A stretch of DNA of 64,000 nucleotides, taken from assembly GCF_000208865.1 (NCBI RefSeq), contig NC_018397.1, forward strand, positions 4,121,748 to 4,185,747. Reading direction: 5' to 3'. The translations under genes were made by a program, and so were the position numbers. The notes under the pieces are model-generated. The model searched no databases and was not told the DNA's origin. It saw nothing but the letters and a program-made list of their open reading frames with translations. The DNA is from Neospora caninum Liverpool (taxonomy: Eukaryota > Apicomplexa > Conoidasida > Eucoccidiorida > Sarcocystidae). Shown here in pieces: positions 1-13,700 of the stretch (within the stretch, counting starts at the first letter, position 1; each line of letters opens with the position of its first letter).

Positions 1-538
1 GCAGCCGGCTGTATGTACACACGAGAAGCCAAGACACAAGGGCGGAACGCATGCAAAAAGAGAGTGGAATGGAAGAGCAAGCGATTTTCTAACCGCCGCT
101 TTCCGGCAGAAGAAGGGGGGGAAACAGGGACTGGTAGTCTCTCTTCATAAAAAAGCCAACTCTGGCAATCGACAGAAAAAAAGGCAAGAGCACCGCGTTT
201 GTCACCGCACCAAAGAATGCCGAGGAGAACGAGAAACAGAGAGAGGAAAAGAAATGAGGAGCGAGACAACAGAAATGACAAAGCTAGGCAGGAACGCGTG
301 GCAGCTTACCTTTTTGATTTCGTTCCATATTCGCTCTACATACTCTCGAGCAATCTTCTCCTTAACAACTTCTGATTAAAACCAAAACACCCAAGAACGT
401 CAGCCTTCACATGTACACCCGACAGCCGAAACACAAAGCTGCTGCGTTTAGGGAACACCTCAATATACATAGATTTGAGCTGTCTTGCTGGATGACCACG
501 CTGGTCCTGTTATGCGTGTCCCCTTCCCTATATCATCA

Positions 539-573
<35 letters not shown>

Positions 574-3123
574 ACCTCTGTGTGTGTATTTGCAAGCATA
601 CTCACAGGTGTAATTAGAAGAAGGCATAAATTTACAGGTGAAGAAAAAGCACGACGAGTGTGGGAAAAGGATTGGAAGCTGGAGCGCATGCAAAGGTTAA
701 AAAAAACAGGCAGTGGGTCATTCCTGTACTGTACGCAGGGAGAGAAAAAACAAAGGCGACACACAACGAGGACACGGGAGAGTAAACGCAGGGAAAAGCG
801 TGGCTCGGCCCAATGGCCATCCGATCCCTAGCCGTTACCGATTGGAGAGAGTCAGGAAGACCCGAGACCCCCTTGCGTTTTTCCTCTCACCTAAGGGCGT
901 CATAACCTCAGCCCAGTCTCGTACGGCGAAAAGCAGGAGCGTGCGCGGAGTGCTACAGAGAGACATAACAAAGACAAAAGGCGGAAACTCACCTCAGCAG
1001 CCATCTGCATGCAAATGTGAAGATGTGCATGTAACAGCTACACAGAGACACCACGACACCCGGAGGATATAACGCAACACATACGCACATTCATGGCCGC
1101 GGACTAGACTCGTCTTACTTGTGCATACACACACACACAAGTATATATATAAAAGTATATATATATATATATGAATATAATCTGAATGTGACTGAAAACC
1201 CGGCACGACTTGTGTCAGACCGCCAAGACAACGCGGTTGTTCTTGCACAAGTCGGCTCCGATTTCAGGAGGACAAACGACGGAAAAAACCTCACACCCGA
1301 ACGGCCCGAATCTCGCGAGTGGAGGGGACGAGCCTTATCGCGCCCCGCTGTTCGTGCAGCCGCCCACTCCGACGGATCGATGGCGACTCCGCCGGGTCTC
1401 TCCGAGTTTCTTCGACTCGAGCGAAAGCCGGAAACGGATGCAAACCGTCTGTGCCACTGGCCAGCACACAAAAACGCGCGAGCGCGTGGGAGCCGCGTTT
1501 GTCGCGACATAGCCTGGACCTACTTTTTGTCTTGCGCGAAGAGTTCGAGATTCACTTCCATGACGGTTTTCAGCAGGCCGTAGCCGGAAGCAGTGAAGTT
1601 GCCGAGCGAGTGGTACCACACATTGATGCAGAGGCAGTCGGTGAGGGCGAGGGCGAAGAGCGCACTTCGATGCTCGAAGGTTTGTCGATCTTCGCCGCGC
1701 TCTCTGCTGTCGATTCCCTCGACGTCGACAACCAAACACGGCGGCGCGTTCGAGGCGGCCGAAATGCCGTCGCGGCCTAGCCAGATCCCCTTCGTCGTCT
1801 GCGAATGTCCGTGGACGTGGTCCATCACCTGAAAGTTGCACTTGAAGAGTGCGTTCATCAGCGAGCCTGGGGCGGAAAGAAGGAGAAGAAACGCACGAGA
1901 GCGTAAGAGTGCGAGAGAGTGCAACTGAACGGGAGGCGGGGAGAGACGCGCATGGAAGGACACAGTGTGAACGAGAGGACGCAACAGAGTGAAAGAAAGC
2001 GAAAGCCGGAAAAGAGGAAGAAAGGGTGATCGAAACTGGGACGGCTAGGAGCGGAGAAGGTGTAGCGCGTGCGCGAGAGGAGAACGCGAATCTCTGGCAT
2101 CAACCGCGACGTTCGCGACAAGCAAAGAGCAGAACACGCACATGCCCAGCAGCCGGGGGATCAAAAAGAGAAGACGAACGACAAAAGAAAAAACAGGGAA
2201 GGACGGCGCGTCGAGAGCTGGACGGTGAGATGGGCTCCTACACAGACTAGACAGCGACGTGACAGAGACGCGGGGCTCTGGAGGAGGGGACAGGAAGGAG
2301 GGGCGAAGCACGAGCAAGCTGAGAGAAAGAAGAAAACAGCAACGGAAAGCGCGGAGAGAGACGTACTTTTCCCACTCGACTGAGAACCTAGAATGGTGAT
2401 CACATTGTAGTTGAAGCCGACGTCGGCGAGGTTCTGCCGCTTCATCCACGCGTCTATGTCTCCCCTGGCGAGAGAAAAGAGAGAAGGAAACACCAAGGCG
2501 ATGACAAAAACCCGACTGCACTCAGAGGGAGAGAAACAATGGGAGGAAAGCAGGAAAAAAGGACGGAAATCCGAGTGGCATGGAAGAGGGCGATTGTCAC
2601 ACGCGGCCGTCCGAGAGAAGACGCGCGAAGGCAGGCGAGAAGCGGGGGAACGTAAAGGAGTGATAGGAGCTCTGAAAGACTGCCGATTCCTCCAGGTGAG
2701 ATGCGAGAAAAAATACAGCGTATGGGGACAAAAGGAGACGCGCCACAGAAGCCGAAGAAGCGTGGAGAGGAAAACAGAGCAGCTGGAGAGACGAATCAAG
2801 AGTGAGGCGGAGAAACGGGAACCAGTCCTCCGAAATTGCGAAACAACCGAGCAATGGGAGCAGAGACAGTTGCCACGGGAAGAAACGCGTGAAGACCACT
2901 GCGCAGACGAGAGGCAAACGAGGAGGGGAAGAAAGAGAAGAAACTCGAAAAGGCAGCGAGCGAAGAGAGGAAACGAAAGAGAAGAGTGAAGGAGGGGACA
3001 GACGACTACTTAAACATACACGATGTCTCCATCGTAGTCGATGATTTGGATGAGTTGGCCACCATCGAGTGTCTCTCCCTTTTTGATTCGGGAGGGAGAC
3101 TCCTCGCGAGCTAGCAGCGACAT
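1..3123 (-). CDS. SEY1: SEY1/RHD3-type ER-fusion GTPase, 5' part (partial)
   Basis: N-terminal 223 codons of a dynamin-like GTPase that fuses ER tubules (Sey1p, plant RHD3, atlastin analogue); it acts in the ER membrane. Exons: 3123-3020, 2464-2367, 1866-1524, 952-891 and 371-310, all GT-AG with phases closing; the rest lies beyond position 1. Visible motifs: P-loop GSQSSGKSS split over exons 2/3, the HGHSQTTKGIW switch, G3 DVEGIDSRERGED, the LLLFAVRDW G4-like segment in exon 4, and VERIWNEIKK in exon 5. The start ATG at 3123 gives the family's usual short lead-in (IDYDGDIV) before the GTPase. Two 62-bp exons were found only by matching the family order. The family C-terminal helical bundle and membrane hairpins would lie outside the window. 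Confidence 0.92.
542..569. repeat. (TA)n microsatellite in SEY1 intron 4
   Basis: Alternating TA run of about 28 bases between SEY1 exons 4 and 5. Apparent Tyr-Ile ORFs across it on both strands are artefacts of the repeat. Confidence 0.95.
1141..1175. repeat. Interrupted (TA)n tract in SEY1 intron 3
   Basis: TA dinucleotide run broken once by AAAAG, inside the intron between SEY1 exons 3 and 4. Confidence 0.9.
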
Positions 3124-6100
3124 GTTTCGCTGTTTCAATGAAAACAACCCAATTTTCGTGGGCAGCAGCTGTCCTTCTTCCTGACTGCCCGTCGCTCGTT
3201 CTTCTCGTTTTGCAAGAGCCTCGGTTCGGCGCGATTCCTGGCCGATCCCTGCTTCGCCGTCTTGCTCTCGCTGGACGCCGCGTTCCCCCCTCGAGAGAAG
3301 ACGGGAAAGATCGCGTCGCCAGCACGTACAGATGCGTTTCTCGAGTGCCGGTGAGATAAAGAGATGGCGCCCTCCTTCTCCAATGGCCGCGCGTGGGTTT
3401 CTTTGCTCCGTGGGGGATGTGCGGAGGGGAGGCGAATCAGGAGAAAGAGGAAAGACGAGAAAGGACGAGAGCGCGCGACTTTTTTGTGGGGAAAACGGAA
3501 GGCTCACAAAGAACCAAGAGAGAAAAGGCTATGCAAACCCCAGGAGGAGAAAAGGCGGCCAGGGAAGAAGCCTGGAGATTATGTGTGCGATCTTAAATTC
3601 GCGGCATCGACAGGCCTCTCGAAGTTTCTGTTCCAGTTTCAGGGATATCTCTCTCTCCCGTGGAGAAATCCCGCGGGTTTCCACGAGTCACCAAACAGCC
3701 TGAACCAAAGAGGATAAAGAAAACGGAGTCGAAAAGCAATGGGAAACTGGTACGGAAAACGTTTGTGGGGAACGGCGTTTCTTTTTTCTGTTTCTTTTCC
3801 ACTTTTGCCTGCACACCCGGGTAGCCGTAGGAAAAGAGGGACTCGATGGAAAGGGAACCGTGGCTGGGCACTGACAGGAGTTTCTCCCTGCCTGTTTTGT
3901 TTTTACTTAACTCTTTTCACCAATGTATAAACGGAAAAGACAACAAAAGTGTCTAGAGAGAGCACACAGTCGAGAGACAAGTGTGCTGGAGAAAAACGGG
4001 GGAAAGGCGTGAACTGTGTCTTTGCGCAGGCGTGCTGTCGGGCCTCGTGTCTCAAGTTTTGAGAATTTCTCGCAGTGTGTGCAGAGCCGCCAACATAAGC
4101 AAGACAAAAAAAGAAGGCGAGGTGAGCGAGAGAAAAACGCGAGCAAAACAAAGAAGGTTGAAAAGCGGAAGGAACTGGTGTGGAAGTAGAGAACGAGGAA
4201 CTTCCTCTTTCGATCGAGCGGCAGATCAGCTGACGAGCTGAAAATTTGGCTTCTCTCGGTTTCACTTCCTAGGATGCGAGAGAAAACGGAAAGCGACACT
4301 TCGCACTGTTTCTGTTTTCTATCAGCGCATAAACGCAGAATGCGGCTATCCAGCCGGAGAAGTGAAAGGGAAATCGGGAAAAGGGAATGATCTGATGCTG
4401 TGCGAAGCATGCAGACTGTGACCTCGAGAAGGCAAGACTTGCACGCACGGAGAGAGATACGAGTTTCTCGCTTTTCAGAGGGTTTTTCTCGAATCTGCCT
4501 GTTCGGATGGAGGCATACAAACTCTAGAGAGGGGAATCGGATCGAGCGGACTGTTTTTCGTCCCTGGCCAGGTTGTTTAGAAGCAAGTACCTCCTCAAGG
4601 CGTGGAGCGTGAGCGGAGCCTTTACACTTCCAACTTTTTTTCCGAGTCCCCCTCTTCAGTCGCCACAGAAATGTGTAAAAGAAGATATTGCAGCGATGAA
4701 AAACGATCCGTGCAATGGACTCACTTCAAGAGAAACGAAGGGACGCTATTTCCCTGTCGAGCAAAGATCTTCCGGGGAAAAGAGGCGGCGGCTCTGCCAA
4801 CCTAGGATGATTCCGACTGACGCAGTAGATGGACGGACGGAAGTTGAAACGGAAAAAGAAGGCGATTTAGCTGACAGACACCAGACAGATCTTGCGCTGG
4901 AATCCTAAGAGCTGGGAACGCGACAGTTGCGTGGAAAATCGACTTTCTCCAGTGGCTCTTCCAAAAAAAAAGCATCCCTCGGGCAGAGCTAGAGCCTCTA
5001 GCAGAATGGACGTCAACACGCGAAAGAAAAAGCTGGAAGTCAGGAACAGGAAAAATCGAGTCTACTAACGTTAGGGAAGATGCGCCCGGTTAGCAAACGA
5101 GCAGCGTTTTCACGGGTCTGCAAACGGAGACACTCGCTCGTGTTGGTGTGATTCTCTACCACATTCCGCGGCGGTCCGAATATCGACAAGACACTCTCTA
5201 CGCCCTGTTTTCCTGTTCCTCGCAAGGAGTCTGAACTGTTCATTAGAGCGTAGATGTGCCTCCTGCGGTTTCTGAAAGGACGGATGTTTCTGTGGAGGTT
5301 TTTCTTGTCTTTGTCGCCCTAGAAGGGACATGACATGTAGCGGAGTCGTCCTACACAACAACGGGTACAGCCTGTCGGCAGGGGGTTCGAAGGAAGCGCT
5401 TTTGGTGAGCGAATCTTCTTCTGATGTGGTAACCCCTGTCTTCGACAACGACCGACAACGGATACTTTTTCTCTACCGACGAATTTCTCGCCTCAAAACG
5501 TGGATTGCTGTGCCTGAAAATGGTAAGTCTATCTCTGACAGCCGTCCATCGGAAAACAACAGACAGGACTTCGAAGCAAAGTGCATGTACGAGTAAGATG
5601 CAAGATGCGTCGGAAATGGTTTTCGTTCGGGTTTCTCATTCATGTGGATGCATTGCGATTTTTCCACGGTTCGATCAGGGGTCAGCGTGAACATTGTAGT
5701 TCTGCTGAATATATTTACACGATTTTAAGTGGTAGATACGGAACAAACTGTCTCCAGACGTTCTTAACCCAGCTCACGGTGGGTTCCCCTGTCACTGAGA
5801 AGCGCCGGGCGAAAATCCGTAATTGGGACGTCGCCTTGTCCTCAGAAAACGGTTCGCGCCTCGATCTAATAAAGAACTGACGAGAAAGACACACGGGAGT
5901 AAAACAACGTTCAGATAATAGAGAAACGTCCTTGCAGCGAAATGTACCAAACCGTGAGCACGCATATCGACATCCTAATCATTTATCTACCTATATATAT
6001 ATATGTATATGCAGTTGGTACATGCATGAAACCGTACCCACTTTTTGCCACGCGAGGAAGATATATTTCCCTACAAATTTTCTTAATTCGAGACATGTTT

Positions 6101-7703
6101 GTTCGGTAAACTTTTTCGAGCCGGCTCGCACACACGCGTGTGTCTCATTTTAGACCGGTTTCACACACACACAGGCAGACTGGAACAGCGGTTTTCTCTC
6201 GAGATGTGAAGAGATATATGTATATATATCTGCTGAAAGTGTGTTTGTGGAATAGGGAAGGAGACTCGCAAGGAAGAAGCTTTGTGATTTGACAGCAAAA
6301 CGATAACGGTTTCTCTCCAGGCGACCATGCTTCCTCAGCCAAACCCTCCCCTCTCAGCCGCAAAGGTGCATGCACGGCTACCCGGCGAGAATCGACGCTT
6401 ACTTCTCGTCCACGTTTATTCACGGTCTCCACTTTAAACTCTCGGTTCCCCTCTTCTGTCCAGCTTAACTATTTTCTTTCCCGTTGGTCTAGGAGAGAAT
6501 GTCGCATCCCTTCGGGAATTTCCTCGCTTTGCAGGGGTCTGAGTTTGTGCGCACCTTTCTCTGCTAGCTACGACTGGAAAACCCTCACGGGGGTCTATTA
6601 TAGATGCTTTTCTCTCCGTTCCCCCCCTTTTTGCAAATCTTTGTCTCTTCGTCTTCTGTCGAATCTCCGCTACAGCTCCTACGTTTCTCAACTGAACTTC
6701 CAGCAACAGCCTCAGCCCACTCCAGGCCTGTCTCGCTGGCGTAGCACGCCAAGTCGCCACACAGGGAAACGCCTCGTCAGGAAACGTGAGTACTTCTCTT
6801 CTTCTTCCCACTTTTCAGCTGTAAACTGCTTTTCCTTCCTTTCCCCGTGGTTCCCAATAAGGTCGCGTCCCTTCCGCCTCCTTCTTCTAATTCCAATTTT
6901 GTTTCGTTAGCTTCTAATTCCGTTTCCTCTGCGACTCGTTTGGGTTCTTCTGTCCTGTCCCTCTAGAGTTCTTATCCCCGAGCCCTCACTTTGCTTTCTC
7001 TTCACCCTGAGAAAGAGAGAACAGGGGAAGGAAAGACTGTTTACGGAAAGCCGTACGGGGAAGGCAGAAGAGAGAGCGGGGCGGAAAGGCGTATGTACAG
7101 AAAGGTTGGAAGAGGAAAATAGAGAGCGACGGAGCGCGCGGGGAAAGGCGAGAGACGAGAAGGGCGGAAGGAACAGCGGCGCTGAGAAGGCTGAAACGAG
7201 AGTTTTCCAGCTAGAATTCGAGCATGGACCCGAACGAAGCGAGCCAGAACAAGGACCGACTGTGCAATGCTGATACGGAGATAACGAGATGGGAAAAAAA
7301 AGAAAGAAAACGTTTCAACCGGCGAGCAGAAACTCAGTGACAGGGTAACGGCGGGAGAAGAAGCGGGAAATGAAACCGAAAGGCCGTCGTCTTATTCATC
7401 TCTCCCTTTCTCCTTTCGCTCGCCTTTCCTTGCTCTGTTTCTGTCTATCCCCTATCTACATTCGTCGCTGTCTTTGATGCTCGTTCCCCCTTTTCGTCTC
7501 GTAGTGCTGTCGGCCGGCAGAGACACTCGTCCGCCATTCTCCCTTCTTTGCTGCGCGCTTCTTCCTCTTGCGAGTTTCCCTTGCGTCGGTGCACTTTCCT
7601 TCCACATTCTGTCTCCTTCCCTACCGGCTGTTTCTCTCGCTTGGCCGGCTGTGCCGTTGCATTTGTGGGGGTGTATCCGCCTCACTCCTTCTCTTTCCGA
7701 TCC
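3124..7703. other. Divergent intergenic region, SEY1 / PLC-X gene
   Basis: About 4.6 kb between the two divergent start codons. It presumably holds both promoters and 5' UTRs (possibly with leader introns). I find no reading frame with recognisable protein features on either strand. The sequence is alternately GA-rich and CT-rich, with short TA runs at 5991-6010 and 6211-6230 and a stretch of more even composition at 4900-5900. No transcription start can be fixed by eye. Confidence 0.6.
5991..6010. repeat. Short (TA)n run, intergenic
   Basis: TA run with one TG interruption in the SEY1/PLC-X spacer. A related run lies at 6211-6230. Confidence 0.85.
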
Positions 7704-10700
7704 ATGGAGACACACTCGCCGCCCGGAGACACGGACCCTCCGAGGGGAATCGCGGTGGCGTCTCCTCCCTCTGACTGTCCAGAAGCTGCGAAAGAGCGAA
7801 ACTCCCTCCCAAGGCAAACGATCGAAGGCGAGCGAAAGAGCGACAAAGACGAGGCGTCTTCTCACTCTTCCTCTGTCTCCTCCGTCTCCTCTGAGTCCTC
7901 TCTCTCGTCTGTTCACTCCTCCCCTGTCTCCTCTATCTCGTCTGTCCACTCCTCCCCTGTCTCCTCTCTCTCGTCTGTTCACTCCTCCCCTGTCTCCTCT
8001 CTCTCGTCTGTTCACTCCTCCCCTGTCTCCTCTCTCTCGTCTGTTCACTCCTCCCCTGTCTCCTCTCTCTCGTCTTTCCGCTCTTCCTCTGGCTCTTCGC
8101 TGTCTTCTCCGCACGCGGCATTCTCGCCTCTCGCGTCTCCTCCCGCGTCGACTGCTGGCCGCTCTCTGAGCCTCGAAGCGGGCGAAGCTGACGCGGATCC
8201 CAGCAGCCGCGAAGGAAACGAAGAAGGGCGGACTCAGAGTAGTGTGTCCTCCGCCGCGTCTTCGCCTCGGCCTTCGTCTGAAGTCCCTCGCGTTCGTCTC
8301 TCCTCAGAGGCCTCGCGCAGCTACGTGGTCTCCGTTTCAGACTCGGCAAGTTTCGCAGGAAGAGCGCAAGGAGTCCAAAACGAAGGAGACGCCGCCCCCG
8401 AGGACAAGGTTGCTCGGCGACGAGAGAAAGCAAAGCATCAATCCTCAAGCGGCAATCGAGGGACAATCCAGTTGGAAGAAGAAATCTCACCGGACCCGGC
8501 ATGCAGCAGATCTCTCAGTTGGGTATACTTTTCACCCACCTCACGATCTTCTTTAGATGGCGTGGAACTCTCTCAGCCTGTCCCGCGTTTCCCTCTAATC
8601 ACCTACCGCGGGAGCGACTCGGCGACACAAAAACTGATTGAAGAGAAAGTCGCTGCGCTCTCTCACGCGCCGTCTTCCTCGTATGCTTCGCATGCTCTTT
8701 CTTCCTCTCACCCGCCCCATTCCTCTCTCGCGGCGTCGCGTGCGCCTGGCGCTGCCTCGGCGTGCATCGCGCCGCCCAGGGGAGATCCGCAGAGAGTCGT
8801 CGCAGAAGGCGAACCACAAGAAGAGAATCAAGCAGGCTGGTCTTTTCAGCCCTTTGGAGACTTCGCCTCTTACGTCTTCCGATCGCTCCTGACCGCCGAG
8901 AGGCCCGAGCGCGAAGGCGAGGCAGACGCGGCGGTTCCACCTCTCCCCGAAGCTTCTCTGGAGCCGTCGGAGACTCACAGCCCAGAAGGTGCGCTCCACC
9001 GAAACTGCGGCCGCGGCGAGAGACGCGGGCGAGAAGTGGGGGCCGTGAAACGCTGGAAAACGCAAGCAGAAAGAAAACGGAAACACACAAGACAGCACTC
9101 AAGGCAGGAGAACAGATGCGGGAAGCATGGTGGATGTGTGAGCAGAGTTTGACAGAGAACTTCCAGGCAAATCGAAAAGACAAGACGTCCCACACGCAAA
9201 CAGATCAGCACAAGCATTTTGTTAGTGGACACGTAAATTGTGTGTCTATACAGAGATACTTACCTGTAGGCATATATTCGTGCATGCATATATTCGTGTA
9301 TGTATGCATGTGTATGTAGAGGCACGTGCTCCACTGGGGAATGGCTATAGAAGAACAGAGGCAGGCGTGTTGACATCCCGGTGGTGATTTAGGGTTCCTT
9401 CCTGTGTCTCTGTCTCTTCGGCGCCTTCCGCGCGACGTCGAGTTGCAGTAGCTGGAAAAAACTAGGCTGTCCCAGCAGGGTGTGAGCCGCCTTTGCATGC
9501 GTTTCGTACACCTGTTTCGAGACAAGTCGATGACGAAAACGAGTCCAGACCAAGTGGGGGCCGCCCACGCGGCGCAGATGCCGGCGGGCATGTGGGGAGT
9601 TGGGGAGGCCGAGACTCCTCTACAGAACGAAACGTGGATGCAAACACGACGCAAACACCTGTTCGGTCTCTCTCTTGAGTTCTGCTTTCTCTCTTTCGGC
9701 TTTTCGCCTTCTCCGTCATCCTTCGTTTTCTGACGCCTTCAGTCTGGTTCGGCAGTTTTTCACGCGTGTGTGTTTCGAGTGGCAGAACCGGTGAACACGT
9801 GCGACGACGTCAGCAGCCCGGACAGCGGGTTGTTCTCGTCTTCGAGCGACGACGAGCTATTCTTCTTGACTCCGCGCGACCCGCCCCGTCGCTTTCTGTC
9901 GCTTCGCTCTTTCCACAAACGGCCGATGAGTGAACGTTCTCTCTTTTTGCACCGTTCTCGGCGACGCGCGGAGGGCGAAGACTCCGGCGGACGCACCCGT
10001 CACTCTGATGGAGGCTTCACCGGGGACCGGGTTCTCGACCGGACGCCGATTTCAGAACGCAGAGACATTCCCCGCGACGGGCGAGACCGAGTGTCTCTCC
10101 GAGGACAGACGCAGCAGGCGGCGAGTCAAGCGATCGCAGAGCTCGGTGCGAAGACGACGGAAGAGAGCGAGGGGACAGCCATGCGTTTAGGCTCCGGAGA
10201 TGCACGCGACAGAGAGGTCCGACGGCGCCACAGCCACCGAGAAGACGGCGGCTCGTTTCCCTTCTCGACCGACAAAGCGCAGCGCGTTCCCCGTCAGGAC
10301 GCGCCTCTCGGTTCCGTCGCGTCTTTCCATCGAGAGAGAGGGTCGTCGTCGCATGCGTCTCCTCTGTCTTCGGCGCGGATGCTGCATGCCACGACTCTCG
10401 ACTCGTACTCCGAGCTGCTTCGAAGTCCGCAAGACGCGTGGAAAATCCAGAAATCCCCGACGATGCTGCTCGCGGCGAAATGGCGGAAACGCGCGCAGGC
10501 GGCTGCGGTCGCCTCCGAGCGGGCGCGAGCCGCTTCAGCGTCTCTGCCGTCTGTGGACGGGAGAAAGAAAGGCACAGGCGACGACGGCGAGTCCAGGAAG
10601 AAGAAAGAAGCAGAGGCGCTTTCGCCCGAAGAACGCGCGCTGAGAAACAGCGCCATCGTCAGCCGCGTGGCCGCAGCGGCTGCCGCACAGGCCGCGCAGG

Positions 10701-13700
10701 AAGCCGCGGAAAAAAGCGTCCAGGCTGGCCTCGTGGAAGCTGCGCTCAAGTTTCGAATGTCCAAGGTGACTCTCGAGGAGTGGATGAAATCCCCGGGCAT
10801 TCAACAAAGACGGATCTGGGATGTGATCCTTCCAGGTGCGAGGCGTGCCCCCGGGCGAAAAAACACGCGAGTTGCGCAGACGAAAATGTGGACACAAAGA
10901 TGAGAGGAACGGGACAGGCGACGTCTGCGTTTTCTTGGTGATGGCGTGCGTTTGGCTCAGAGAATCAACACCGAGTCAGCGCTTCACGCTGTTGTCTTAT
11001 CTCCTGCCGCTCTCTAAGTACTCTGCTTTTGTCGCCTTCTCGCGTCCTCGTTCCCGGCTCAGTGTGGTCGTCACCGCTCAGTCGCTCCCCTGTGTGTTTC
11101 ATCTGCTTCGTCGTCAGTGTAAACGGCGTGTGGGGTCGAGGAGTCACAACCTGCGTCTTTTTCTCGCTCGTCGATTTTCGTTCTCTCTCAGCAACGCACA
11201 ACAGCGCCTCCTGGAAGGTTGCCGACTCGACCATGAAGCGGCCTCTCCTCGTTCCCATGATCAAAAACTGGGTTACGTGTCAGGTAGGCTGAAACTCGGT
11301 CTTGATTTCCCTCCACGGCGGTGTCTCTTCTCGCCCTCTTTGTGTGCGAAATGGCAGTCAAACAGCGCCTGTCGATGTACGCCGTGTGTGTCTCCAGCGT
11401 CGCGCATGCACCCGTTTGCGCGCATCGCTCGTCTGCTTCGCTCTGAGATCCCTTCCGCGTGTCGCCGTCCTCGTTTAGCTGTTCTCTTTTCCTTTTCTCG
11501 CGCGCGTGGTGCGATATCTCTCCTTTTCGCATTCGCCTCTTCTGCGGGGCCCGTTTTCTTCGCGCTGTCCCATTCAGCACGTCAACATCACTGAGCAGCT
11601 GCGACGAGGCATCCGCTGGCTAGATCTCCGCGTGTGCAAGTTGGGCGATGCGACCTTTGAGAAGGTTTCTGCCTCTTCCGCTGCTCCTCGAAAGGGCCAG
11701 GAAGAAGCAGGAGGTAAGAGACAAAGTCGTGCGGTCCGACTGCGGAGACTCCGACGCGAAGAGAGATCGCAGAAAACGGAAACCGTGGGGTGGCTGCAGC
11801 GCCACGTGGACACGCTGAGTTTGCGAACGAAATCCCACGACGCACACAGACCGCTTTTCTGTCTTTTGTCCTGGCTGTCTCACGTCTTCTGCATTCCGCC
11901 GCGCTTTTCGTGTCTCGCGTCTTTGCTTGTCTAAAGATTCCAAGCACCCCATTCCTGCTGTCCAGTCTTCGTCGCTCTTCGCCGAGGTCGAGGGGTCTGG
12001 CGGTGACCAGAGACGGGGATCTTCGGAGAAGAGAGCTGTGACAAACGAACGCGAGAAGAGCGAGGGGGGAGACGAGGACCGACGGAAACTGACAACAGAC
12101 AAGGAACGAAAAGCAGATCACGAGAAGAAAGTCGCCGACCTCCTCCGCGGTCTACGTTCCCTGCGAGCCGTCCCTTACTGCGCCCATGGCGGTGTTTGTA
12201 CAGTCCCACTGGTGAGAGCTCGCACGACACCCAGAGCCGAAAACAGTCCGTGCCGCCTACACCTCGCCTGTCCCGTGTCCTTTCTGGCTGCGCCTTCAGG
12301 GTTCGGTTTTTGTTGTGCGTCCAGTTGTGTGTTTCCACTTTCGAATCGCAACCGTCCTCTGAAGAGCACAAAACGGCCGTGTCTTCACTGTCGATGCCAA
12401 TGTGCAGCTTCTCTGTTTCGTCTTTGTTCGGCCGTGCTTTCTCTGCTCGCGGACGTGTTTCTGTCTCCTCGGTTGCCCCGCGCGTGTTCTCCTCTCGCAG
12501 CTTCCCGTTCTCGGCGACGTTCGAATTTTCCTCGAGGCGCATCCAACCGAAATCATCATCCTCAGCCTCGTCGCCGATCACGGCGTCTGCCAAGGGACAT
12601 TCTGCAACACCCGAACTCTCAATGCGGGCGAAGTCGACTTTTACCTCGGAAAAATTCTCGGGGCGTTTTTGGGTCCTCGACTACGCCGAGACACCACGCT
12701 CGAGCAACTTTTGAGGCGGTAAGAAGCGGCAGATCACGACAAGACAGAACAGGCAGACGGCGCAAAACGAGGAAAGCGAGAGGAGAGATCGCACGGACGG
12801 GGACGGCAGAATACGTATCTAGGTGGAGACGCTGATGGCCGTCAACCGTGTTTAAACGGATTCGCAGTGGAGGTTGCGCGTCGCATCTGCGTTTGTTTGT
12901 CTGGTGAGAAAACGTGCTCTCTGCTCTTTCGTCGACCCCTGCATCCATCTGCTCGGTATCCCCAGGACGCCAGCCCGGTCGCTCTCTCTCTCTGCCTGTT
13001 TTCCGGGGCGTTTCCGTGCAGAAATCAGCGCGTGATCTACTTTTGGAACCACGAAGAGCGTTGCCTTCCTCCCTTTGAACCTTGTTTCGCCTGTCTCAAA
13101 ACCTTCTCTCCGGCTCTCTCGTCTCCCTCTGTCTCCGCGACGTCGCGGTTTCCTTCTCGGTGCGTCGAGGGCACTGACAGCCTGGCCCAAGCACGCAGAG
13201 AGAAGGAGCGGGAGGCTCTCCACGACATTTCCCTGTGCACCTGCGAACGAGGACACCTTCAGGCCTGGCTCCGAAACGCCCATCTGGTGAGTTTCCCATC
13301 GCGTCGGGAGTGGTCGTCCCTCGGCGACGGCCTCGCCCGTTTCCGCCAGCCACGCGCCGCCTCCCCCCCAGCGCACTGCGTTTTACGACGGGGCTCACAC
13401 AGTTTAGATCTGCGACACGGGCATGGGCGAAGCGCCGTCTCTGTCGCAACGCAGCGGGTGTCGCTTGAGTCTCCGTGTCTCTTTGTGGCTGCGAGCTATG
13501 CGCCCCACTGCCGTGCTTCTTCTCAATCGCTTTCTCACCCGTCGGCGGCCTCTTCGCTCTTACTGTCTCATGTTCGAAGGGCGTTTTCCCTTGCCATCTG
13601 TTACCTTTTGCGCGTCGTTCGCGGGTCTTCCTTGCAGCTGTTCTGCACGGACCCTCCTCCAGAGGACGCCGTCAACGACTGTCAAGAGTCCCTGCGTCGA

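Noticed and set aside
460..764. Tyr-Ile-rich short frames over TA runs
   Set aside because: These arise from translation of (TA)n microsatellites; the same artefact recurs at 16.5, 27.0, 34.5, 40.6, 46.8, 57.5 and 60 kb.
5380..5400. GGTTCGAA string resembling a tRNA T-loop
   Set aside because: No matching acceptor stem, D-arm or anticodon arm could be drawn around it.
7548..7703. Upstream in-frame extension of the PLC-X gene
   Set aside because: The extension reads as CT-rich leader sequence. The ATG at 7704 begins a more typical N-terminus. It remains possible if a start lies further upstream.
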